DNA of 13,663 nucleotides from CAYXVF01 sp964468125 (lineage in GTDB: Bacteria; Myxococcota; XYA12-FULL-58-9; CAYXVF01): positions 1 through 13,663 of the forward strand of contig CAYXVF010000137.1 of NCBI GenBank assembly GCA_964468125.1, read 5' to 3'. The position numbers and the translations under genes are program-made. Shown here in pieces: positions 6,775 through 13,663 of the stretch. The first letter of the stretch is position 1; the number at the start of each line of letters is the position of its first letter. The notes under the pieces are model-generated. The model was not told where the DNA came from. It did not search any database and saw only the letters and a program-made list of their open reading frames with translations.

Positions 6775-9700
6775 TGTCGCTCTCCTCGGTGAAGTGCGCG
6801 CCGTCGCCAGAAGAGAGCGACGAGCCCGAGGAACGCAAGACACGTCGGTGACGACGACGTGCAGCCGGACGTTCGCGGCCCCGAGAGGACTTCTTCCGCT
6901 TGGTCCTCGGGGCGGTTGCTCGTGGGGTCTCCGGCAACGCGATCACCGGGTGGTCGCATCGGAGCGAAGGCAACACGCTGACGTTGCGCCGCCTCTGGGG
7001 CGTTGGGCCACAGCACCAGGGCCGGGTCGCCGAGCAGGGTGTGAAGATAGAGAGAACGATTGCTCAACCCGACGCCGCGGGCGAGCTCACTCGCGTCCCG
7101 CAGTGACGCGCCGAGGCGCTTGTGCTGTCGCGAGGCGAGCTGCTCGCTGAGGATCCGGTTCAACAGGGTCGCCTGCGCGTTGGTCTCGAGCGCCGAGGAA
7201 GCAAAGACCGCGGCGGCGCCGTCCGCTCCGTCCAAGAGCAGCGCCTCGGAGAAGGTACGCAGGCCCGGAACACCAAAGCGGCCGACGAGGCACGTCGCGG
7301 CCAGGAGCACCATCGGCGAGCTCGCATTGGCGAGACCACCCACGTCATCGCGGGTCAACACATTCTCGCCGGCGAGGCCCAAAATACCGCCGTGACCGAT
7401 GTAGTAGAGAAAGCGCGTGCCGGTTTCGATTGCGCTCAGAAGCTGTTCACGCGTGCTCGCAATCGACTGAGGGGTGAGCTGAGCGCTCTCTACGTTGAGG
7501 GTTCCGTCCAGGGCGGCGATCGCCTCGGTCAATGAGACCGAAAAATCGCCGGCGTCGTCCGGGTCGTCTGCGAGCAGGAACGCACTCTCCGCGCCGACGG
7601 TGTTCGCGGCGTCTTCGAAGGCGCGTACCTTGTCGATGTAGTCGTAAACCTCTTCGGCGCTGTGCGCGGGGATCCGCCCGACGGCAACTTCGAGGCCGGC
7701 TCTGGCACCGAGATCGCCGAGAGAGGTATCGCTGCCGAAGAAACCTGCGTCGCTCTCGATCATTCGAATCGGGATCAGGTTGTCATTCATGCCCCCCGCG
7801 TTCTCGAGATCAAAGCTTCCGTCACCTACGATCACCAGGTAGCTCGGCAAGATCTCCCAGTGACGTTCGGCATCCACCAAGAAGTCGCGCAGTGCGCTCG
7901 CATCCGCTCGTCCGTCGGTGAACGTGTCGTAGAGATCGGTCACCGAGAACACCGCGACACTCAGTCCTTGCGTCTCGCGATGTCTTGCCAGGGCCTGCGC
8001 GGCCTCTAGCAGGGCGGGGTGTGCAACCGCCACGTATTCGGCCCCGGCACGGAACTCCCGAACCGCTTGGCCACTCAGCGGTTGAAGCATCTCGATCTCG
8101 GGTAAGCTCGAAGGAACGAAGGCGAACAGTCTCTCGTTCGAGCTGAAGCCGGTGGTGATCGTGCCAGAAAAACCAACCCCGTCTTCGGTGGGCTCGACAC
8201 TCAATACATTGCGGATCCCGGAGCCGGAGACGATCCAGGCCTGAATGTTGGAGCTCGTGAAGCCCTCCACCCGAACCGCGCCTTCTCGGCTTGCGAGGAG
8301 GTTCAGTTGGTCATTCTCCGCGACGGTGTTGCGGGTGTACCGGAGGCTCAGCCAATCGATCCACTCGATGGCAAATGGAAGATCCGGGGCGAGAAAGGAC
8401 TCGACTTCGAGCACGTTGGCTTCCGGCTGCAGCAATCCCGCGGGAAGCCGGATGGAGAAACGTCGATCGTCGAGTCCATAGAACGTCGCGTTCCCGATAA
8501 TCTCCCCGTTGACTCGGAACTGGAGCCCGTGGTCCGGGTAGCGGGTGCTCTGACTTCCTCCCCGCACCGCGAGGGTCAGCTCGGCGGGCTCATCGAGCAC
8601 GCCCGGGGCGTCGAATACGTGGCTGAAGACGGCGTCCGTCGAGGTGCCGGCGCGCAGCACAGCCCACATCATGTAGTCGTCTCCGTAGAGAGACTGAGTG
8701 GCAAGAGCAGGGAGAAGATCCTGTTCCCATACTCGCTGTGCGTTCATTCGACCGGTCGGCGTGAGGGGACGAGCAGGCTCTTCCGCATGCGGGGCCTGGT
8801 CTCCGGGACCAAGCGCGACTACGAAAGCGGGCTCAGTGGAGCCCGCCCCCTGCTCGCCGGAGGCGTAGAACGCGATGCCATTGCCATCAGCAACGTAGGG
8901 CACCGAACGGCCGTTTCTCGTCAAACGAAGCTGTCCCCGCCCCGCGCGGGAGGCCAACTCGGGCATCGAGGCGGTGAGCGCCTGCGCCAAGGTGGAGTAA
9001 CGAATTCGGTAACCGCCCGCGACGGGCACGGTGAACTGAGCGCGGTTGCTGGGTGGTGCTGTCGGATTGTGGAGAACCAGAGGGGCAGCGGCGCTGCGCA
9101 GCGATGGGCGCTCCATCGTGAAGCCACCATTTGGACCAACGGTGGGAGCTTCGCGCACCGCTTCGACCTCGAGCGTGTAGGGGCCGTGGACCCGCTTCGT
9201 CCCTCGGAGCTCGAGCTCGAGGATCCTCGCCTCGAAGCGCTCGCCGAATGAGAGCGGAAGCGCAATGCGATAAATGCCGCTCATCCGGTTGGGGTGCGTG
9301 CTCAAGAAGGGGCTCAAGGTTTGCCATTCATCGTCGCCGGTGCGCACCTGAACCTCGAAGCCGCCGGTCAGAATCTCGCTCGTCGTGCTGAACTCGAAGA
9401 TTCGCGCTCCTCGGTCGTCTGCGACGGCGCGGACCGAGTCGATCGTCGCGAGTTGGTTTGGATCATCGTTGCCGTCGCCGGATGTGGAGGTGCCCCCGCT
9501 GCCGTCGCTCCCTCCGTAGCTGAGACTGTTGAGGTCGATCGACTGGATCTCGAGCCCGATCGGCGGAGGTAGGCCTGGGTTGGCGGGGAGCGCGTCGGGG
9601 TCGACGGTCTCGTCGACCCAGTTGGCGCGATTGCCGCGGTCATTCGGGTTGGTCCCGTCGTCGTCGCGCTCGGTGAAGAAGACCGGATCACCGACGTCCG

Positions 9701-11684
9701 TCAGCGTTGCAAAGCGGTAGCGCACAAACAGTGCTCGGTCTCCGCTGATCGGGCCCGTGCCATCAAACCGCGCCTCGAAAGCGGTGTCCGGGAGCGCCTC
9801 AAAGAGGTCTCGACTGGTGGGACAGCCTTCTTGTGCGTCGCCGTCGAACGGGTTGAAGCTCGGGTCCATCTCGGAGTTCGGCGCGTCGATCGCGTTGGAG
9901 AATTCGCAGCTCACATTTGGAGGCCCGTTGGTGATCTCTCGCGTGATCTCCGCGCTGTCCGCGACGCCCACGCTGCACACGGAGAAGTCGATGAACTTCA
10001 GCCGAGGATCGTTTGGAACCGTCACGAACAACTCGACGTTGTTGATCGTGCCCCGGAAGAGCTCCGTCGGTGGGGTGAGCACGCGGATCTCCTGCTCGTA
10101 GCAGCGGAGAACCTCGTCGGTGCCATTGTCGTTGCCGTCCCCGAGATTCTCGTCGATCCCGAGCCCGCGGACGCGATGGATCAAACGCGGCTTGAGCGCC
10201 CGCTCCTCGGGGGTCGGCGCACTGCCGAGGTCGGGAATCGGCGCGGGATCGTCGAAGGTGAAACCGCTCGGCAGCTCGTTGCACGCCGACTCGAGCGCAC
10301 CAGGACCCGGGCCAAAATAGATCGCATGGGCGTTGCGATTGACGGTCAGCTCCTGGGTCAACGCGCTGGACGACGTGATTGGATAGGCGACCGGGGCGAA
10401 CGCGTCATCCGCCTGCACCGGCAAGGTCACGGTGTGCACATAAGTGGGAGTGGCCTCGTTCTCGTCGAAACCCTGAAACCCGTAGGCAAAGGCCCACACG
10501 CCCTCGCTGTCGACATCATTGACGTTGACCGGGTAGCCGGCGACCTCGCCGTAGTCGACGCAGTTGTCCGCTGCGTCTCCCAAGAAACAGAACGGAATGA
10601 TGTTCCGACGGATCGACTGAGAGCCCTCGCCTGGCGTGCTCAGAGTCTGCACATCGCTTTGGGGGAAATTCACGAGGTCGAAGACCTGCTCGAGCGTACT
10701 GTCCGGAGGGATCAGAAAACGCAGCGGATCGCCTTCCTCGAGGTTCAAGCCAGCGGTGGAAGCGTCGAGCGAAATCGCCCAGCCGCCGCGAATGTCGGAG
10801 TAAAAGATCGCACCAACGAGACTTCCGGCCAAGGGAATGTCCGCGGAGGGGCGCACGAGATTGAGCGACGGAGTGAAGGCGCGAATGAAGCTCAGTGGTT
10901 GCTCGCAGCTTGACCCGGAGCCATCGGATGCCTCGGTGGGGGCCTGAATCGCCGCGAAGCGATAGACATCGATGTCGTCGAACTCATTCAATGGCGCGAG
11001 CTCGTTCACCGTCTCGCTCGTGTGCACTTCAACCCGCCACAACCCTGGATTGATGCAGCTCTGCGGGATCCCGAGGTCGATGATCGGTTGCTCGTCTTGG
11101 TAGGGCTGCACCGTAATCCCGATCTCGCGTCCGTCGAGGCTGTTGCAGTTTTCCATTAGTCCGATGACCCCGGCGTTTTGAAGCGTCGTGCACGGCGCGC
11201 CCGGGGTGATCGCAAACTCCGCGACTTCGTTGGCGCAGTCGACGGTCGGTGGCGGAAAGATCCGAACCAGGACCGGCGTGTCGCAGCCATTGGCTCCGAA
11301 ACAATAATCGCCAAAGCTCGTGCCTGCTGCAGCAGACGGTCCACTCACGCCCAAGTCGAAAAACGCGAGCGTAAACGCAACCGGAGGCGAGCCCGGCTCG
11401 TTTGGCAGAATCCGGGGCACCTCCACCGTGTAGATCACCGGTTTGTACTCGATGTTTGGACCGTAGGCACCGCCGAGCGGGTCCGCATAGCCTCCCAAGG
11501 AGCTCAGAGCGCTGACGCGGTCACCACAGTCCGATACCGCGCATTTGTACCCCGCCTGCCCCACGATCGGGGTCACCGCCGCCCACGCGCTCGACGGTGC
11601 GAGGGCCAAGCCCAATGCCGCGACCCAGGCGAAGCGACCGTATTGTGCACTGCCATTCAAGGTCTTCGTGCTCCGTCGGATCAT
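6771..11684 (-). CDS. C25 (gingipain-family) cysteine peptidase, first tandem copy, with C-terminal sorting tail
   Basis: A secreted cysteine endopeptidase of 1637 residues. The ATG at 11684-11682 gives a signal peptide (hydrophobic 19-33, cleavage after SSAWA at about 35) and overlaps the upstream TGA as ATGA. The longer frame from 11918 only adds Arg-rich out-of-frame reading of the upstream gene. Residues 36-715 are an unassigned Cys-bearing region with FDDIDVYRFAA (235-245) and LRCYEQEIRV (526-535). A Gly/Ser/Asp linker follows at 724-741 and beta-rich domains at about 745-1200, including TFYGLDDRRF (1067-1076). The peptidase C25 domain is at about 1216-1562, with IVGDGSFDLEN, catalytic His1431 in YIGHGG and Cys1465 in LLAATC. 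The end has LSGPRTSGC (Cys1608), a hydrophobic run 1613-1626 and RRR 1627-1629. Known C25 members cleave after Arg or Lys; specificity here cannot be read. It is probably anchored to or released from the outer surface after tail processing. Confidence 0.9.
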   Translation of the reverse strand: MIRRSTKTLNGSAQYGRFAWVAALGLALAPSSAWAAVTPIVGQAGYKCAVSDCGDRVSALSSLGGYADPLGGAYGPNIEYKPVIYTVEVPRILPNEPGSPPVAFTLAFFDLGVSGPSAAAGTSFGDYCFGANGCDTPVLVRIFPPPTVDCANEVAEFAITPGAPCTTLQNAGVIGLMENCNSLDGREIGITVQPYQDEQPIIDLGIPQSCINPGLWRVEVHTSETVNELAPLNEFDDIDVYRFAAIQAPTEASDGSGSSCEQPLSFIRAFTPSLNLVRPSADIPLAGSLVGAIFYSDIRGGWAISLDASTAGLNLEEGDPLRFLIPPDSTLEQVFDLVNFPQSDVQTLSTPGEGSQSIRRNIIPFCFLGDAADNCVDYGEVAGYPVNVNDVDSEGVWAFAYGFQGFDENEATPTYVHTVTLPVQADDAFAPVAYPITSSSALTQELTVNRNAHAIYFGPGPGALESACNELPSGFTFDDPAPIPDLGSAPTPEERALKPRLIHRVRGLGIDENLGDGNDNGTDEVLRCYEQEIRVLTPPTELFRGTINNVELFVTVPNDPRLKFIDFSVCSVGVADSAEITREITNGPPNVSCEFSNAIDAPNSEMDPSFNPFDGDAQEGCPTSRDLFEALPDTAFEARFDGTGPISGDRALFVRYRFATLTDVGDPVFFTERDDDGTNPNDRGNRANWVDETVDPDALPANPGLPPPIGLEIQSIDLNSLSYGGSDGSGGTSTSGDGNDDPNQLATIDSVRAVADDRGARIFEFSTTSEILTGGFEVQVRTGDDEWQTLSPFLSTHPNRMSGIYRIALPLSFGERFEARILELELRGTKRVHGPYTLEVEAVREAPTVGPNGGFTMERPSLRSAAAPLVLHNPTAPPSNRAQFTVPVAGGYRIRYSTLAQALTASMPELASRAGRGQLRLTRNGRSVPYVADGNGIAFYASGEQGAGSTEPAFVVALGPGDQAPHAEEPARPLTPTGRMNAQRVWEQDLLPALATQSLYGDDYMMWAVLRAGTSTDAVFSHVFDAPGVLDEPAELTLAVRGGSQSTRYPDHGLQFRVNGEIIGNATFYGLDDRRFSIRLPAGLLQPEANVLEVESFLAPDLPFAIEWIDWLSLRYTRNTVAENDQLNLLASREGAVRVEGFTSSNIQAWIVSGSGIRNVLSVEPTEDGVGFSGTITTGFSSNERLFAFVPSSLPEIEMLQPLSGQAVREFRAGAEYVAVAHPALLEAAQALARHRETQGLSVAVFSVTDLYDTFTDGRADASALRDFLVDAERHWEILPSYLVIVGDGSFDLENAGGMNDNLIPIRMIESDAGFFGSDTSLGDLGARAGLEVAVGRIPAHSAEEVYDYIDKVRAFEDAANTVGAESAFLLADDPDDAGDFSVSLTEAIAALDGTLNVESAQLTPQSIASTREQLLSAIETGTRFLYYIGHGGILGLAGENVLTRDDVGGLANASSPMVLLAATCLVGRFGVPGLRTFSEALLLDGADGAAAVFASSALETNAQATLLNRILSEQLASRQHKRLGASLRDASELARGVGLSNRSLYLHTLLGDPALVLWPNAPEAAQRQRVAFAPMRPPGDRVAGDPTSNRPEDQAEEVLSGPRTSGCTSSSPTCLAFLGLVALFWRRRALHRGERQ
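6782..6787 (-). promoter_or_regulatory. Strong Shine-Dalgarno for the second C25 gene
   Basis: GAGGAG lies 7 bases upstream of the ATG at 6774-6772, inside the last codons of the preceding C25 gene. It fixes this ATG over the further-upstream in-frame ATG at 6843, which would add 23 Arg-rich residues before the signal peptide. It allows fresh initiation in addition to ATGA coupling. Confidence 0.7.
11681..11684 (-). other. ATGA stop-start overlap between S24/S26 peptidase and first C25 gene
   Basis: The TGA of the peptidase gene (11683-11681) overlaps the ATG of the C25 gene (11684-11682). The bases just upstream (CGCGGCACAAA) hold no Shine-Dalgarno, so the C25 protein probably depends on ribosomes that have finished the peptidase. 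Confidence 0.8.
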
Positions 11685-12202
11685 TTTGTGCCGCGAGGGA
11701 AGGCGCCTACCGCGGCTTTCGCGCGCGATCCCAAACGACGTGCTCCACGCCGCGCGATCGCCCACCGGGCGCCGAGGCGTCCCACCTGGAGCGCGACCGC
11801 GGTCGCGAGCCATTCGGCGGTGCGCGCTTCTTCTACTCGAACCACCCGCCCCAGGACGCTCGTGCTCGGCACAAACGCATCCGGGCGGGCGGCGCCGTCT
11901 CCATGCGTTTGAATCCACACGGCGTCTGCGCGCTCCTCGATGCGGTGCACACGATGAAACAAGGGGCGGTGGCCGTGTTCGAGCACGAGGACTACGTCAC
12001 CCATGCGAACGGGCCCCGCGAGTCGTCGAAAGGAAATCAGCGAGCCGGAGCGGATGAACGGCCGCATGCTGTTTCCGGTGGCGCGAATGCGCACGGTCAA
12101 GCCGCGAGCGAGGAGCTCATCGAGCCAGTCGATGTGCTCGCGGGTGAGTCGACGCTGCTCGACCATCCCATCTCGTTCCGAGCTCCGATTCTGAGCTGTC
12201 AT
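11681..12202 (-). CDS. Small S24/S26-family peptidase with Ser-His type active site
   Basis: A 173-residue protein of the signal-peptidase-like S24/S26 superfamily. GNSMRP carries the nucleophile Ser45. MGDVVLVLEHG follows at 67-77. LFHRVHRI carries His83 where bacterial type I signal peptidases have Lys, so the dyad is of the archaeal/ER/SipW type. HGDGAARPD at 100-108 offers Asp102 or Asp108 as the third residue, and VLGRVVRVE closes the fold. There is no hydrophobic anchor before Ser45. The segment 129-150 is only mildly hydrophobic and is followed by an Arg-rich end, so the protein may be soluble or peripheral. The ATG at 12202 has GAGGGGG 10 bases upstream; ATG at 12166 is possible. Its stop overlaps the first C25 start as ATGA, which suggests it acts on, or together with, those proteases. 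Similar anchorless proteins occur in peptide and polysaccharide clusters elsewhere, function unclear. Confidence 0.8.
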   Translation of the reverse strand: MTAQNRSSERDGMVEQRRLTREHIDWLDELLARGLTVRIRATGNSMRPFIRSGSLISFRRLAGPVRMGDVVLVLEHGHRPLFHRVHRIEERADAVWIQTHGDGAARPDAFVPSTSVLGRVVRVEEARTAEWLATAVALQVGRLGARWAIARRGARRLGSRAKAAVGAFPRGTK

Positions 12203-12212
12203 GGCGCGCACG

Positions 12213-12219
12213 CCCCCTC
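12213..12219 (-). promoter_or_regulatory. Ribosome binding site of the S24/S26 peptidase gene
   Basis: GAGGGGG lies in the 44-base gap after the CsgG/PEGA gene, 10 bases before ATG 12202-12200. It favours this start over the internal ATG at 12166, which has only a weak GAGATGGG upstream. Confidence 0.45.
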
Positions 12220-12246
12220 GCCGTCGCCGTGTTCGATGCGCCGCAC

Positions 12247-13521
12247 TCAAAAACTCACGTTTCCGAGGTCGCTGTTGGGCAGGGCAGTCGCGTTCACGAC
12301 GTAAAACGTGCCCGCTCCCACTGCCACGACGCCCACCGCGGTCCAGAACCACCACGTCTCGTAAAAGCGGGGAGGCCGTTCGCTCATCTCCGCCCACACT
12401 GGGGTGACTCCTCCAGGCTCAACGAACACGTCTGAGCGCCAATCGTAGTAGCCGCTCTTGGCGAGCCGGAGCGAGTAACGACCGGGCTCGAGGTCCCCGA
12501 GAGCCTGCATGGGTACCTCGCCACGCTCTTCGTCGTTCACGAATACGGCAGCACTCTCTTCGTTCGCCGACACTGCGATCGAGCCGCGCGCGTCACCCAG
12601 GGCACCGAGGAGCTGTTTGCCGCCGTAGCGCACCGCGGGGATGAGCTGGGAGGGGTCCCCGGCAAAGCTCTCGGTGACCCGAGCGTCTACCGTGCCCTCA
12701 CGGGGATTGATCAAGCGCAAGGACACCACGTAGCGGTCGCCCATCAGACCCACGCTTCCCGTGATCATCCGGTCGACCCCGAGTGCCGCGCCGATCTCCG
12801 CGACGCAACTGGTGTCGGAACAACCCAAGACTTGCTTGCTGGCTTCGAGCTCGAGCATCGCTCGAATGTCCTCTTGGGTGACGATCCGCGCGCCCTCGAT
12901 CTGCTTGAGCGAGCTGCTCAGGACCTGAGTCATGTTTTTGACCTGGTCTTCTTCGAGTCCCAAGGCTGAGAGATCCATGAGCGCAAAGCTCATTTGCCCT
13001 TCGGTCGGGAGCGAGAACGTCTGGGTTTCGAGTCGAGGAGCGTCGGGCCAACCAAAGGTTTGGCCGAGCAGTGCCGGGGTCGCGGCGAGAATCTCCGGAT
13101 CGGTTCCGAAAGTCCCACTCGCGCCGCCGATGGGACGCATGGTTTCGATATCGATCAGAGTGAGGCTGACGACTCGATCTCCCGAAACGAGGCCGACAGA
13201 ACCGTAGAGGAGGTAGTTGGGGCTCATCTTGTCGACCGCCTCGGCCAGACAGTCGGACTCGCACCCTGCCTTGAGACTCTCGCGTACCGTCTTGAAGGTA
13301 TATGCGGAATAGCCTTCTCGCCCCTGCAACTGTGACAAGACGGTCATCTCGAAGGCGGCGAGGGTGGCTTCGGTACCACTCAGCGATTCAAAATCACGGA
13401 GCAGAATCCGGATTTCTTTCGACTCTTCTTCCGCACTCGCCAGGTCTGGCACAAACGCCATGGCAAAGAGGACAAACACGGAGCAAGCAATCCGCTTCCG
13501 GCCGATCGAATCCTGCTGCAT
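12247..13521 (-). CDS. Secreted CsgG/TolB-like repeat protein with PEGA domain and C-terminal membrane segment
   Basis: A 424-residue envelope protein. The ATG at 13521 gives a normal signal peptide (GRKR then hydrophobic 11-24, cleavage after LASA near 30). ATG 13584 would add 21 residues in front of it but has AGGATAGG nearby, so it is not excluded. Residues 36-155 and 177-308 are two copies of one alpha/beta domain like the N-terminal part of CsgG/TolB. Each has a Cys pair (Cys87/Cys91 and Cys234/Cys239) followed by a GSVGL strand (107-111 and 255-259) and VVSL. A PEGA domain (313-378) has the typical EPGRYSLRLAKSGY. Residues 386-409 (WWFWTAVGVVAVGAGTFYVV) form a membrane helix, with a short NSDLGNVSF tail outside it. 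PEGA proteins usually sit at the cell surface or bind envelope polymers. As first gene of the operon it may be a scaffold or sensor for the proteases; this is inference. Confidence 0.75.
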   Translation of the reverse strand: MQQDSIGRKRIACSVFVLFAMAFVPDLASAEEESKEIRILLRDFESLSGTEATLAAFEMTVLSQLQGREGYSAYTFKTVRESLKAGCESDCLAEAVDKMSPNYLLYGSVGLVSGDRVVSLTLIDIETMRPIGGASGTFGTDPEILAATPALLGQTFGWPDAPRLETQTFSLPTEGQMSFALMDLSALGLEEDQVKNMTQVLSSSLKQIEGARIVTQEDIRAMLELEASKQVLGCSDTSCVAEIGAALGVDRMITGSVGLMGDRYVVSLRLINPREGTVDARVTESFAGDPSQLIPAVRYGGKQLLGALGDARGSIAVSANEESAAVFVNDEERGEVPMQALGDLEPGRYSLRLAKSGYYDWRSDVFVEPGGVTPVWAEMSERPPRFYETWWFWTAVGVVAVGAGTFYVVNATALPNSDLGNVSF

Positions 13522-13529
13522 TACACGTA

Positions 13530-13536
13530 CTCTCAC
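13530..13536 (-). promoter_or_regulatory. Probable ribosome binding site of the CsgG/PEGA gene
   Basis: GTGAGAG lies 8 bases upstream of ATG 13521-13519. It is an imperfect Shine-Dalgarno and supports the start that gives the clean signal peptide. The rest of 13537-13663 shows no gene I can support on either strand; the operon promoter is probably here or beyond the window edge. Confidence 0.35.
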
Positions 13537-13663
13537 TTGTGAATGTCCCGGATGGTATTCGAGCGTCCAACGCGCCTCAACCATCCTATCCTACTATCGA
13601 CCAGTTGGCCGCCCCGAGCGGTGACGATGATCACCAAACGCTGTGCCGAAATCGCTTCTACCG

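Noticed and set aside
8307..9251. Plus-strand open frame of 314 codons, and others such as 11178-11912
   Set aside because: They are antisense or overlapping shadows of the C25 and S24/S26 genes, without signal peptide, domain or ribosome binding site.
11685..11918. A 78-residue N-terminal extension of the first C25 protein
   Set aside because: It is Arg-rich, overlaps the S24/S26 gene in another frame, and would place the signal peptide inside the protein.
13542..13570. TTGGAC, 17 bases, GACATT as a sigma-70 promoter for the operon
   Set aside because: Each box matches only three of six consensus positions, which is not above chance.

Overview
The window is GC-rich and nearly all of its coding sense lies on the minus strand. 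The protein types suggest a Myxococcota (delta-proteobacterial) genome. They include a cysteine-rich lipoprotein with a C-N-x2-D-D-D-G-N-G motif, a CsgG/TolB-like plus PEGA protein, and two giant secreted C25 (gingipain-family) cysteine peptidases. Both peptidases end in a Cys, hydrophobic helix and Arg-cluster tail that resembles a MYXO-CTERM sorting signal. The genus cannot be named from the sequence.

Layout, read in the direction of transcription from right to left: (1) 13521-12247, a secreted CsgG-like/PEGA protein with an internally duplicated domain and a C-terminal membrane segment; (2) 12202-11681, a small S24/S26-family peptidase with a Ser-His type active site and no N-terminal membrane anchor; (3) 11684-6771 and (4) 6774-1993, two tandem paralogous C25 peptidases of 1637 and 1593 residues with His/Cys dyads intact; (5) 1980-274, a lipoprotein with seven cysteine-rich modules. 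Genes 2/3 and 3/4 overlap by ATGA, 4/5 are 11-12 bases apart and 1/2 are 44 bases apart, so the five genes look like one operon. Inference: the operon makes a cell-surface proteolytic system. Two large proteases are exported and probably C-terminally anchored or processed. They travel with a dedicated S26-like peptidase, an envelope CsgG/PEGA protein and a cysteine-rich surface lipoprotein. I know of no named system with this gene set.

The left end (about 1-500) differs. GC falls from about 69% (541-660, counted by hand) to about 52-55% (1-240 and 301-420). The last 80 or so residues of the lipoprotein frame lose the modular character. A minus-strand fragment resembling the C-terminal DUF3427 domain of helicase/defence proteins runs off the window edge. 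This looks like a recombination or island boundary, or an assembly join, that replaced the natural end of the operon. No tRNA, rRNA, CRISPR array or insertion sequence was seen.
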